From: Streptomyces sp. ITFR-16
GTDB lineage: Bacteria; Actinomycetota; Actinomycetes; Streptomycetales; Streptomycetaceae
NCBI RefSeq assembly: GCF_031844705.1
Contig: NZ_CP134609.1
Span: 3,906,001-3,970,000, forward strand
DNA length: 64,000 nucleotides
Reading direction: 5' to 3'
Positions 56,720 to 64,000 of this stretch are shown here, in pieces. A model generated the notes under the pieces. The model saw nothing but the letters and a program-made list of their open reading frames with translations, had not been told where the DNA came from and made no database searches. Within the stretch, counting starts at the first letter, position 1, and each line of letters starts with the position of its first letter. Position numbers and translations under genes: made by a program.

Positions 56720-57066
56720 TGCCCGCCGGTCGGATCGCTTGAGCGGAGGGCGCCCGACACACCTGTGTCCGCCGCCCGGAGGGCTCCGTGAAACGGGCTC
56801 CAAGGAAGCGCCGGCTCTTTGACAACTGAATGGGATAACGCCGCCTCTCCTCGGCCAAGTAGGCGGCCACACGGGCTCTCCGTGTGAGTACAGCGCGATT
56901 TGCTTTATCCGCAGCGTTCGAGCTGCGGCCGGTTGCCTCCGCCGCACGTCTCGTACGTGCGGCGCTGAGGGGAGCCGGATTACCGACTTCGACGGCGGGC
57001 GGCTCCGGTGCTGGAACACCGGAGCCGCTGTTCGGGCCGTCTCACCTGCCAGGGAGACAACGACCC
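56720..57066. other. Structured non-coding leader before the transfer operon
   Basis: About 350 bases without a supported gene. Hairpins stand out: CCGCACGT/ACGTGCGG (56942-56962) and a perfect 10-base stem GGCTCCGGTG/CACCGGAGCC (57001-57026), just ahead of the first small gene. A second TTGACA occurs at 56819. The hairpins could be an attenuator or small RNA; no function is proven. Confidence 0.4.
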
Positions 57067-57333
57067 ATGAAGACTATCGCTGCACTTCAGGACCTTGTTA
57101 CGGCCGCGTCGCTCGACTTCGAGCCGCCGGCCGCCGAGCTGGACGCGATCGAGCACGAGATGCCGCTCATCCGGGCGGAGGTCGAGCTGCTCGACGCCCA
57201 GATCATGACCATCGACCGCCCGGCCAGCGAGCTGGACGAGCGGCGCATCCGCCGGGCCCGCAACCGGGTCATGGCCGCCCGTCGCGACCTGAGCAACCGC
57301 ACCGCCACGGTGCAGCCGGGCGGTGCGGCATGA
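57067..57333 (+). CDS. Small AICE protein (DUF6284-like)
   Basis: 88 residues, acidic then basic and mostly helical (AAELDAIEHEMPLIRAEVEL, ELDERRIRRARNRVMAARRDL). It resembles the short DUF6284 proteins that open transfer operons on Streptomyces elements; no biochemical role is known. GGGAG lies 11 bases before the ATG. Its stop overlaps the next start (ATGA), beginning a chain of coupled genes. Confidence 0.75.
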   Translation: MKTIAALQDLVTAASLDFEPPAAELDAIEHEMPLIRAEVELLDAQIMTIDRPASELDERRIRRARNRVMAARRDLSNRTATVQPGGAA

Positions 57334-57518
57334 GTGACCGCGCCTACCCCCTCAACCCGCAGCCCGACGACGACGCCCGGTTCACCCGGGGCCTGTCCAT
57401 CGACGTGGCCGATGTGCTCGTTCGGCACGGCTACCCCGAGCTTGCCAACGGCTTGGACTGGGTGGAGTTGCAGCTTGCTCTCTTCCGGTTCCTCTACGGA
57501 AAGGGCGGTGCGGCATGA
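57330..57518 (+). CDS. Small conserved element protein, unknown function
   Basis: 62 residues with a helical C-terminal half (IDVADVLVRHGYPELANGLD, WVELQLALFRFLYG). No known motif. It is coupled to both neighbours by ATGA overlaps, which strongly supports that it is translated. Confidence 0.7.
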   Translation: MSDRAYPLNPQPDDDARFTRGLSIDVADVLVRHGYPELANGLDWVELQLALFRFLYGKGGAA

Positions 57519-58366
57519 GGGTGAAGACAGTTCTTCCCGCTGTCGCGATGACGGCGGTGTCCATGGTCCTCACGCTGGCTGTGGTCGTGATGTGGCTCAG
57601 CCCGGTGATGCCGTGGTTGGTCGCCCTGGTCGTCGGTCTGGGGATCGACGGCGGGTGGCTGGCCACCCTCGCCTACGAACGCCGCCTCGCCGCCCAGGGC
57701 GACCACAGCCGGACCGTGGCCGCGGTCGGGTGGGGCTTCGGCCTCATCGCCACCGGCGTACTGGTCGCCCACGCCCTCGCCGAGGAGTCGGCCGGCGCGT
57801 GGCTGGCCGTCGCCTGGCTCCCGATCGCCGCGAAAGCCTTGTGGCTGGTGCACGGGCTCTGGGAGCGGACCGCGCTCACCCCGTCCGCGCTGGGCTCGAT
57901 CCGGGGTATCCAGCAGGAAGCCCGCGACGAAGCCGCCGTCGCCCGCGCCCGCCTCCGGGCCGAAGCCGCCACGGAGGAGACCCGGCTGACGGCCGTGACG
58001 CAGGCCGGTGCCCGCGTCGCACACGTCCAGGCAGACACCGCCAAGACCCTCTCCCGGGCCTGGTCGACGCTGGAGACCGCCCGCAACGGCGAGGGCACCG
58101 CAACGGCGCTGACCAGCGTGACGCGGCCCGTCACGCCCGGCGTCACGCCCCGCTGGGAACTCCCCGTCTGGGGCCCCACCGACCCGGTCCCCGCCCTGGA
58201 GCCCGCACCGGCGCTCACGGATGGGGCGCTGGACGCGCTGGTGGACGACATCCGCACCAGCGAGACGCCCGCCCTGTCGTACCGGGAGATGGCCACCCGC
58301 TTCCGCGCCGCTGGGCACTCGGCATCCGAGGTCCGTCTGCGGGCGGCCTGGAAGCGGGTGGCGTGA
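57515..58366 (+). CDS. SpdB-like spread/transfer membrane protein (DUF2637-like)
   Basis: 283 residues. Four hydrophobic segments fill the first 120 residues (VLPAVAMTAVSMVLTLAVVV, VMPWLVALVVGLGI, VAAVGWGFGLIATGVLVA, WLAVAWLPIAAKALW). A long Ala/Arg/Glu-rich helix (130-190) and a C-terminal DNA-binding-like region (SYREMATRFRAAGHSASEVRLRAAW) follow. Such proteins help spread of conjugated plasmids between mycelial compartments, working with the TraB translocase. ATG overlaps the previous stop, and its stop overlaps the next start (TGATG). Confidence 0.8.
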   Translation: MRVKTVLPAVAMTAVSMVLTLAVVVMWLSPVMPWLVALVVGLGIDGGWLATLAYERRLAAQGDHSRTVAAVGWGFGLIATGVLVAHALAEESAGAWLAVAWLPIAAKALWLVHGLWERTALTPSALGSIRGIQQEARDEAAVARARLRAEAATEETRLTAVTQAGARVAHVQADTAKTLSRAWSTLETARNGEGTATALTSVTRPVTPGVTPRWELPVWGPTDPVPALEPAPALTDGALDALVDDIRTSETPALSYREMATRFRAAGHSASEVRLRAAWKRVA

Positions 58367-58701
58367 TGGGCGCGCTGCCGGAGTACCGGTGGCGCCTCGC
58401 CCCGGACGGTCTGGCCACCCGTCGGCAGCTTCGCGCGATGGGGCTGCGGCCCGGTGGTCAGGACGTCGCCGCTGTCGTCTGCCGGCCGCGGCGCCGCCGC
58501 GAACCGCTGATCGCCTACCTCTACCGCATCGACCTCGCCCGCCCGGTACGGCCCATGACCCCGGGCCGTACCGCCGCCCTCGCCAAGGCGATGCGGGCTC
58601 GGCGTACCTGCCCCGCGTGCCGGCGGGATGCCGGGTACTGCATCCCGCGCTCGCTCGGCACCTGCGTGCCCTGCGCCGACTCTCCTTCGCTGACTTCCTG
58701 A
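58366..58701 (+). CDS. RRQ-motif Zn-ribbon element protein
   Basis: 111 residues, basic. An N-terminal TRRQLRAMGLRPGGQD motif is common in proteins of Streptomyces conjugative elements. A four-Cys ribbon closes the protein (CPAC, then CIPRSLGTCVPC), suggesting Zn and nucleic-acid binding. ATG shares bases with the stop of the upstream gene. Its role in transfer is unknown. Confidence 0.75.
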   Translation: MGALPEYRWRLAPDGLATRRQLRAMGLRPGGQDVAAVVCRPRRRREPLIAYLYRIDLARPVRPMTPGRTAALAKAMRARRTCPACRRDAGYCIPRSLGTCVPCADSPSLTS

Positions 58702-58718
58702 CCTGGAAGGACACTGCC

Positions 58719-59117
58719 GTGTTCGCTTCCCTCTTCGTCCTGCTCTACCTCGGTCACTTGCTGGCCGACTACCCCTTCCAGACTGACCACCAAGCCGCTC
58801 ACAAGGCCGACCGGTGCGCCGCCGGATGGGCCGCGAACCTCCGCCACGCCGGTACGCACGTCCTCACCTGCGCGGTGGCTCTGGCGCTCGGTGCGGCTGT
58901 CCTGGACGGCGTGGCCCTGTCCGTCCCGGTCGTCGTGGCGACGCTGGTCTGGATCGGTGGAACGCATGCGTTCATCGACCGGCGGTGGCCGGTGCAGTGG
59001 TGGATGACCCACACCGGCCAGACCTCGTGGGCCGCGCACGGTGGGGCGGCGCACGTCGACCAGACCGCCCACGTCCTCGCCCTCGTGCTCGCCGCGCTCG
59101 CCCTGGCCGCTGCCTGA
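58719..59117 (+). CDS. DUF3307-like membrane protein
   Basis: 132 residues with four hydrophobic segments. The first, FASLFVLLYLGHLLADYPFQTDH, carries the LGHLLADYxxQTD signature with His and Asp, and GGTHAFIDRRWPVQWW has another His-x3-Asp; the last segment closes the C-terminus. Function is unknown. It is frequent in AICE transfer operons. GTG at 58719 has GGAAGGA seven bases upstream and starts 17 bases after the previous stop. Confidence 0.75.
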   Translation: MFASLFVLLYLGHLLADYPFQTDHQAAHKADRCAAGWAANLRHAGTHVLTCAVALALGAAVLDGVALSVPVVVATLVWIGGTHAFIDRRWPVQWWMTHTGQTSWAAHGGAAHVDQTAHVLALVLAALALAAA

Positions 59118-59214
59118 ACCCGGTACCTGCCTGTCACCCCCAGTCCCTCGCCGGGCTGGGGGCGGCGGGGAGGCCCCGGCCCCGGGGCTCCAACCACTCG
59201 ATGAGGAGTTGGAC

Positions 59215-59382
59215 ATGGCCCGCAAGACCGACAAGCAGTGCGCTCAGGCCGCTCTCGCCGCCGCGATCGTCGGCAAGAACCTTGGCGGCACCAAGACCGC
59301 CATGAACGTGACCCTGACCCGCGACGAGATGCGCCGCGCCCAGGCGTACCTGAAGTCCGGCAAGCCCGTCACCGGCCGCTAA
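59215..59382 (+). CDS. Small basic element protein, unknown function
   Basis: 55 residues: MARKTDKQCAQAAL, then a short C-terminal part (NVTLTRDEMRRAQAYLKSG). AGGAG is seven bases before the ATG. No known family; it belongs by position to the spread-gene string. Confidence 0.6.
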   Translation: MARKTDKQCAQAALAAAIVGKNLGGTKTAMNVTLTRDEMRRAQAYLKSGKPVTGR

Positions 59383-59438
59383 CCACCCGCGCCCCGCCCC
59401 GTCCCCGTCACCACGGCAACGAGAGAGCAGGAAACCCA

Positions 59439-59618
59439 GTGAAGATCCGTTTCGGGAACGTCACCGTCGACACCGACACCGACAGCCTGTCCGACATCCA
59501 GCAGGCCGCGCAGGACGCGGGCGGCGCCGTGACCGGCGGCCACTTCGGCGGCCAGAACCACGGCATCACCGGCGGCGTATTCCACGGCACCGTCCACATC
59601 GACCGCGACGACGACTGA
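59439..59618 (+). CDS. Small Gly/Asp-rich element protein, unknown function
   Basis: 59 residues starting at GTG with AGGAA six bases upstream. The sequence is strand-like (MKIRFGNVTVDTDTDSLSDI), then Gly/His-rich (GGHFGGQNHGITGGVFHG), with an acidic end. It looks like a compact beta protein; the His residues could bind metal. I recognise no family. Confidence 0.6.
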   Translation: MKIRFGNVTVDTDTDSLSDIQQAAQDAGGAVTGGHFGGQNHGITGGVFHGTVHIDRDDD

Positions 59619-59636
59619 CCCATACACGCACGTCAG

Positions 59637-59686
59637 CCCCGGCATCGCAGCCGTGAGGGTGCCGGATCGAATCCGGCCCGGGGCAC
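59637..59686 (+). other. tRNA-like minihelix (acceptor stem plus T arm only)
   Basis: Perfect seven-base stem GCCCCGG/CCGGGGC (59637-59643 and 59679-59685), followed by A as discriminator. It encloses a five-base stem-loop GCCGG-ATCGAAT-CCGGC directly abutting the 3' strand, exactly as a T arm abuts an acceptor stem. Only 18 bases replace the D and anticodon arms. The T-loop has A instead of the first T. It lies in the 105-base gap between two small genes. It may be a tRNA remnant, a processing signal or simply a hairpin. Confidence 0.4.
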
Positions 59687-59723
59687 TCCCGCACACCCCC
59701 GCTCTGCCCGTGGAAGGAACCGC

Positions 59724-60107
59724 ATGGACCCCAACCTGCCCGCACCCCGGGCGTTGACCGTCGTCCAGCTCCCGGACGGCACCTACACCTACGCCGACCC
59801 GGCGGACCTGCCCGCCCCGCAGACGGGGCCGCAGAACATCGTCCAGCACATCCACCACGCCCCGCCGGACCGCACCGTTCAGCGCCTCGCCCTCGGTTCC
59901 GGCATCGGCGCCGGCACCGTCGCCGCCGGGGTGTACTTCGGCCCCTTGCTGGTCGGCGTCCTCACCGCGATCGCCGCGAACCTCGCCCTGCTCGCGTTCC
60001 TCGCCGCGGTCATGGCCTGGGGCGTCGTCACCGTCGTCCGCTCCGTGGGCGGCAGTGAGGGCAAGGCCGCGGCCAAGGCGGTGTCCCGGGGCCGTCGCCG
60101 CCGCTGA
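59724..60107 (+). CDS. DUF6251-like membrane protein of the element
   Basis: 127 residues. A Pro-rich N-terminus (LPDGTYTYADPADLPAPQTG) is followed by HIHHAPPDRTVQRLALGSG, two adjacent hydrophobic helices (about 60-105) and a basic Arg-rich C-terminus. The architecture matches small membrane proteins of the DUF6251 type in Streptomyces integrative elements. GGAAGG lies seven bases before the ATG. Confidence 0.7.
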   Translation: MDPNLPAPRALTVVQLPDGTYTYADPADLPAPQTGPQNIVQHIHHAPPDRTVQRLALGSGIGAGTVAAGVYFGPLLVGVLTAIAANLALLAFLAAVMAWGVVTVVRSVGGSEGKAAAKAVSRGRRRR

Positions 60108-60184
60108 CGGCCCTCTGTCCGCCCGGACACCATGCCGGGCGGGCGGAGGGCCGGACAGCCCGGCCCCCACCCTCGGAGGCACCC

Positions 60185-60505
60185 ATGCACAGCTACACCC
60201 CGGCTGAGAAGCGCGAACGCAACCGGCTGTTCCGCAAGGGCTTCCGCCAGGCCCTCGCCGACTGCGTCGACCCCGCCCTCATCACCCGCATGGAGAAGAT
60301 CGACCAGCGGGCCGCCGAGCGCGGCGCACAGGAACTGCGGGCCCTGCACCAGGTGCAGGCCGACGCCCGCCAGGCCCTCGCCAACGCCAAGGCCGCCGAG
60401 CGCACCGCACCCCGGGCCGACCGGGCCGCGGCCCGTCAGGCCCGCCGGGCTGCGGAGGACGCGGTTCGTCGCGCCGAGCGTGCCGTTCTGCGGGCGGAGA
60501 ACTGA
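60185..60505 (+). CDS. Small helical basic protein, unknown function
   Basis: 106 residues, almost wholly helical and rich in Ala, Arg and Glu (RNRLFRKGFRQALADCVD, then AARQARRAAEDAVRRAERAV). The C-terminal 50 residues look like a coiled coil. CGGAGG stands five bases before the ATG. It is placed directly before the translocase gene, so a role in transfer is plausible but unproven. Confidence 0.65.
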   Translation: MHSYTPAEKRERNRLFRKGFRQALADCVDPALITRMEKIDQRAAERGAQELRALHQVQADARQALANAKAAERTAPRADRAAARQARRAAEDAVRRAERAVLRAEN

Positions 60506-60597
60506 CCGGGGGCGGCCGGATTCCTTGGCCGGCACCGGCCGCCCCCATCCCTCACCCCTTCTCGCCCCACCGGGGGCAGACAGGAGCACGTTTCATC

Positions 60598-62781
60598 ATG
60601 TCCGACAACGTCATCAGCCTCCACAAGAACGCCCCCAACACCGAGCCCGTTCCGCCCGTTCTCAGGGTGGTGCCCGACCCCGTGCCGGTGGTGCCGGTGC
60701 CGCTGTGGGTGCGCTCCGGCCGCGTTATGCGGGGCGCTGTCACGCACGAGCGGACCCGGGCCGGGGCCCGTGCCGCGGTCCGCCACTCCATGTACGTGGT
60801 CGGTGGGGCGGGTGTGGTGGCGCGGCGGACGTGGCAGGGCCGGACGGTGGCGGTCCATCACCAGATGAGGGCCGCCGCGGTCGCTGCGGGAAACCAGGAA
60901 CTCGCCGCGGAGTGGCAGGAGAAAGCGGACCGCTTCCGCACCGACCGCCACCGACGGCGGATGGACCTGATCAGCGGTGTTCCGCAGATGGCCAAGTCCG
61001 CGGCGATCGGCACCGCCTGCACGGAGGGTGCGTTACTGCTGCTCGGTGCCTGCATGGCCATCCACAACCACGACGCGCACGACCTGGTCGCGCCGACGCT
61101 GGCCGCGGTCGACGCGGTCCGGGCCCTGTGCTGGTTCGTCTCCATCGCCTGGGGGCCCGCGCTCGCGCTCGCACTGCTGGCCGGACTGTCGCACCTGTGG
61201 CGGGCCGGTCAGCAGCAGCAGACCGCACCCGCCTGGGCCCGCCCCACAACCGGCACCGTGGACGATGTTCCGGTGACCCCGTCGGTGGTCGTCAAGGCCC
61301 TTGCTGATCTGGGGATTTCCTCGCTGCGCAAGGCCATCAAGGAGATGGCCGACGGTGCGGCCGGCATGCTCGGCCCCATCACCCTGGCCGGGTGCGGCGT
61401 CGAAGTCGACGTCACCCTCCCCTCCGGAGTCAGCACCGAAGAGGTGCTGGGCAAGCGGCGCAAGCTCGCGGAGAACCTGTCCCGCCACGAACACGAACTG
61501 CACATGACGCTCCCCCCGGCCCCGCGCACGGTTCGGATGTGGATTGCGGACTCCGGTGCGCTGGACCAGCCCATCGGGCCCTCGCCGCTGGTCACCGACC
61601 CGGACGCGACCGCGGACATGCACCGCGGGCGGGCCCCGTGGGGTGTCGATCTGCGCGGGGATGCGGTGCTGGTCTCGCTGTGGCAGAAGCACATGCTCAT
61701 CACCGGCCTGTCCAACCAGGGCAAGACCGCCTCGCTGCGGGCGCTGGCCCTGTGGCTCGCGCTGGACCCTCGGGTGGAGTTCCGGATCGCTGACCTCAAG
61801 GGCGTGGGCGACTGGCAGATGTTCGACGGCATCGCCACCGTCCTCATCCAGGGCCCCACCGACGACCACGTCATCCAGACCACGGAGATGATCGAGGAAG
61901 GCGTAGCGGAGATGGCCGACCGGATCGCCGTGATGCGGTCGCTGACCGCGAAGGGCTGGAGTCAGGACAAGATCCTGGCCGACCCGCGCTTCAACCCCCT
62001 GGTCCTCGTGGTCGATGAGGCGCAGGTGGCCTACGGCTCCGGTGCTCAGGAGACGTTCGTCACCGAGAAGGGCACGGTCCGCAAGGGCGCCCCGTTCGGG
62101 GGGTCGAAGGCGGACAGCCGCTACTTCCAGGCCGTGAAGAAGATCCACGACCAGGGACGCGCGGTGAACGTCACCACCTGGGAGGGCACCCAGGACCCGA
62201 CCAACGAGAACCTGCCCAAGCGCTCCCGCGAGGGCAACCACATCCGCGCCTCCCTCGTGCTGGGCACCGAGTCGCAGGCCCGCATGGCCGTGGGTGACTC
62301 CGCGGTCGACGCCGGCGCCGCCCCGCACAAGCTGCGCCAGGGGCTGGACAAGGGCACCCTCGTGGTGGCCGGCGACGGGGTCAAGCTCGCCCCCGGCCAG
62401 CCCTCCGTCACGGCCCGGACCCACTACATCGGCCCCGAGGACGCCGAAGCCATCGCGGAGCGGGCCAAGGCCCTGCGCGCCGGCGTGGGCACCGCCCGCG
62501 GCTCACAGGCGCCGGTGCGGGAGGTCGACCACCTCGCCGACGTGGCCGCGGTCCTCGGCAGCGAGGAGCGGATGAAGTCCGACGAGGTCCGCCAGCACCT
62601 CGCGCAGCGGTGGCCCGAGGTCTACAAGTCGTGGTCCGCCTCCGACCTGGTGCAGGCCCTCAAGCCGTTCGGTGCCGAGCCCCGGAAGTACAACGGCAAC
62701 CAGATGATCTCCCGCGCCCGCCTCTTCGCCGCCATCGAAGCCCGCACCGACGACACCGAAGGCACCGAGAACGCCGGATAA
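60598..62781 (+). CDS. traB: FtsK/SpoIIIE-type conjugative DNA translocase (TraB/TraSA)
   Basis: 727 residues. Two or three membrane segments lie between about 130 and 205, followed by a domain with VEVDVTLPSGVSTEEVL. The ATPase core has Walker A GLSNQGKT (about 370-377) and Walker B LVLVVDEAQ (about 468-476). The C-terminus carries a winged-helix region (VAAVLGSEERMKSDEVRQHLAQ, FGAEPRKYNGNQMISRAR) like the gamma domain that reads 8-bp transfer sequences. Such proteins form a hexameric pump moving double-stranded DNA between mycelia. It ends the spread-gene operon and is followed by a repeat-rich gap where its target could lie. The ATG follows AGGAGC. Confidence 0.92.
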   Translation: MSDNVISLHKNAPNTEPVPPVLRVVPDPVPVVPVPLWVRSGRVMRGAVTHERTRAGARAAVRHSMYVVGGAGVVARRTWQGRTVAVHHQMRAAAVAAGNQELAAEWQEKADRFRTDRHRRRMDLISGVPQMAKSAAIGTACTEGALLLLGACMAIHNHDAHDLVAPTLAAVDAVRALCWFVSIAWGPALALALLAGLSHLWRAGQQQQTAPAWARPTTGTVDDVPVTPSVVVKALADLGISSLRKAIKEMADGAAGMLGPITLAGCGVEVDVTLPSGVSTEEVLGKRRKLAENLSRHEHELHMTLPPAPRTVRMWIADSGALDQPIGPSPLVTDPDATADMHRGRAPWGVDLRGDAVLVSLWQKHMLITGLSNQGKTASLRALALWLALDPRVEFRIADLKGVGDWQMFDGIATVLIQGPTDDHVIQTTEMIEEGVAEMADRIAVMRSLTAKGWSQDKILADPRFNPLVLVVDEAQVAYGSGAQETFVTEKGTVRKGAPFGGSKADSRYFQAVKKIHDQGRAVNVTTWEGTQDPTNENLPKRSREGNHIRASLVLGTESQARMAVGDSAVDAGAAPHKLRQGLDKGTLVVAGDGVKLAPGQPSVTARTHYIGPEDAEAIAERAKALRAGVGTARGSQAPVREVDHLADVAAVLGSEERMKSDEVRQHLAQRWPEVYKSWSASDLVQALKPFGAEPRKYNGNQMISRARLFAAIEARTDDTEGTENAG

Positions 62782-62806
62782 GGCGACACACGGTGACGGG
62801 GAAGCA

Positions 62807-62920
62807 GTTGGGGAGTCGCGCACATCCTGGGGAGTTCTCCCCAACCGCCTCCCCAACTCGCCCCACCCATCCTGATCAGCGACAACACCCCAGTTGGGGA
62901 CCATGGGGAGGCTGGGGAAG
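62807..62920. repeat. Cluster of TTGGGGA-type repeats downstream of the translocase gene
   Basis: At least seven copies of the core GGGGA or its complement lie within 114 bases. Two are inverted pairs: GGGGAG-TT-CTCCCC (62829-62842) and CCCCA-GT-TGGGG. The gap 62782-63015 has no gene. Such clusters act as protein binding sites, for example a transfer locus or replication origin, but the unit differs from the known 8-bp clt repeats. Confidence 0.5.
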
Positions 62921-63015
62921 CATCCCTCTCCGCACCCCGGGAACCCCCGGAAACAGCCACTCCACACCCACCCCCTAAGCCAGCTGCCAGCTACGCAGAG
63001 TTAAGGAAGGGACGT

Positions 63016-63174
63016 ATGGCCGACCCGTATCGCCCGCCGCGCGGCGAGTGCCGCCAGTGCTGGGCCCACGCCCACGACCGCAGCATCCACGCCGCTCAGG
63101 ACCGGCGCACCGACTGCGCCGAGTGCGTCAGCCACATGCGCGGACGCCACCCCGGCCACCTGATCGTCAAGTAA
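63016..63174 (+). CDS. Small Zn-ribbon protein of the element
   Basis: 52 residues with two Cys pairs, CRQC (12-15) and CAEC (35-38), and several His, a likely Zn-binding ribbon. ATG at 63016 follows AAGGAAGGG. Short Cys-rich proteins like this often sit ahead of the methyltransferase in Streptomyces elements; the function is unknown. Confidence 0.6.
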   Translation: MADPYRPPRGECRQCWAHAHDRSIHAAQDRRTDCAECVSHMRGRHPGHLIVK

Positions 63175-63311
63175 CCCACCGGGACCACCCCGCGCCCGCA
63201 CGAACAGATTCCGCATCCCGTTCCGCAGACGCCGACGGCGGCCCCCTCACGCCAATGAATCGGGGCCGCCGTCGTCTGCCAGCACTTCTCACAGAACTGG
63301 AGACACCCAGC

Positions 63312-64000
63312 ATGACCCAACCCATCCCCATCCGGCGAGTGCCGGACCAGACCATGCGGGCTGTTGCCCTGTGCGCCGGATACGGCGGCCTCGAATCGGC
63401 CCTCGGTGCCGGTATCGGCGCGGTGCCGGTCGCCTACGCCGAGAACGACCCCTACGCCGCGCGGGTGTTCGCCGCGCATCACCCCGGGGTGCCGAACCTC
63501 GGTGACATCACCCGCACGGACTGGGAGCGGGTGCGGGACCTGTACGCGCCGGACGTGATCGGTGCCGGTTTCCCCTGCCGCAACATCAGCAACGCCGGAC
63601 GAAGGGACGGGATCAGTGGCCAGTGGTCGAAGGTCTGGAAGAACGTGGCTGAAGCTGTGGGCGTCGTTCGACCCCGCTACGTCTTCCTGGAGAACGTGGC
63701 GGCGCTCCGCTCGCGGGGGCTGGACGTCGTCGCCCAGGACCTGGCCGCGATCGGGTATGGCATCCGGTGGACATGTCTACGAGCTGGTGACCCCGAAGTC
63801 GGCGCCTCGCACCCGCGTGACCGGTGGTTCGCAGTTGCCCATCCCGCTGATGCCGACCCCCACCACCTCGGACGGCACTGGCGGGCCCGGCACTTCTCCG
63901 AAGCGCAAGGGTGGGCTGAACCTGCGCACCGCAGTGACCCGACTGCCCGCACCGCCGGGGGAGTGAGCCTGCTGCCGACGCCGGCCGCCCGCGACTGGAA
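63312..64000 (+). CDS. DNA (cytosine-5) methyltransferase, 3' end beyond window
   Basis: At least 229 residues visible. SAM-binding motif I is ALCAGYGGLESAL, motif IV is GAGFPCRNIS with catalytic Cys about residue 88, and motif VI is FLENVAAL (about 124-131). HPRDRWFAVAHP marks motif VIII. The Gln usually after the catalytic Pro-Cys is Arg, as in related actinomycete element enzymes. Past about 63850 the frame that stays open no longer looks like the family, while the +1 frame reads LMPTPTTSDGTGG and NLRTAV, the target-recognition repeats expected there, up to a stop at 63964-63966. The first frame resumes with LLPTPAARDW. The gene may carry a rearrangement or paired frameshifts. It could protect the element from host restriction. 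Confidence 0.75.
   Translation, partial: MTQPIPIRRVPDQTMRAVALCAGYGGLESALGAGIGAVPVAYAENDPYAARVFAAHHPGVPNLGDITRTDWERVRDLYAPDVIGAGFPCRNISNAGRRDGISGQWSKVWKNVAEAVGVVRPRYVFLENVAALRSRGLDVVAQDLAAIGYGIRWTCLRAGDPEVGASHPRDRWFAVAHPADADPHHLGRHWRARHFSEAQGWAEPAHRSDPTARTAGGVSLLPTPAARDW

Larger units (their letters stand above)
53377..64000. mobile_element. Actinomycete integrative and conjugative element (partial, left part)
   Basis: From the tRNA-Ser to the window end the genes are those of an AICE: GntR/UTRA repressor, small spread-type membrane proteins, DUF3307 and RRQ-motif proteins, an FtsK/TraB-type translocase and a cytosine methyltransferase, in overlapping plus-strand order. The first genes form an anti-phage cassette. 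Replication initiator, excisionase and integrase are not found here and should lie to the right. The left boundary is inferred from the broken tRNA fold; the right end is unknown. Confidence 0.75.

Overview
The window is high-GC actinobacterial DNA with GTG starts, ATGA/GTGA gene overlaps and strong G+C hairpin terminators. The gene content points to Streptomyces: a modular polyketide synthase, a subtilisin-inhibitor-like secreted protein, and an actinomycete integrative conjugative element (AICE).

Region 1 (1-38.3 kb) is one side of a type I polyketide cluster. Five PKS genes lie on the minus strand; transcription runs right to left and the last gene is cut by the window edge. The right-most gene (19195-35466) starts with a free-standing acyl carrier domain and no acyltransferase or ligase, followed by three KS-AT-DH-KR-ACP modules. 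The next gene (8829-19169) adds two more DH-KR modules. Then come a non-reducing module (5246-8569), a KR-only module (345-5213) and the start of another (1-241). Every AT carries the malonyl-type HAFH motif. Colinearity predicts an unusual starter loaded in trans, five conjugated double bonds, a keto group, then a hydroxyl. Divergently transcribed are an acetyl-type acyl-CoA carboxylase beta subunit, its epsilon subunit and a type II thioesterase. These would supply malonyl-CoA and edit stalled chains.

Region 2 (38.3-53.3 kb) looks like chromosomal backbone: tRNA-Arg(ACG), tRNA-Ser(GCT), an SSI-family inhibitor, a large PAS/receiver protein with a degenerate kinase core, an acyl-CoA synthetase, a SigE-family sigma factor, and a five-gene translationally coupled operon. 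That operon (two acyl-CoA dehydrogenases, MaoC plus OB-fold protein, MaoC, Ltp2-like thiolase) matches in content the last cholesterol side-chain cycle of mycobacteria. It is followed by a small Asn/Ser-rich secreted protein and a primase/polymerase.

Region 3 (about 53.4-64 kb) is the left part of an AICE, abutting what looks like the 3' part of a tRNA-Ser(TGA) gene. It opens with a two-gene Pycsar-type anti-phage module (membrane effector plus nucleotidyl cyclase) in visibly lower-GC DNA. Then come a GntR/UTRA regulator with a P-loop kinase, a string of small spread/transfer genes, an FtsK/TraB DNA translocase, a repeat-rich gap, a small Zn-ribbon protein and a cytosine methyltransferase cut by the window end. 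No replication initiator, excisionase or integrase is visible; they would be expected to the right.
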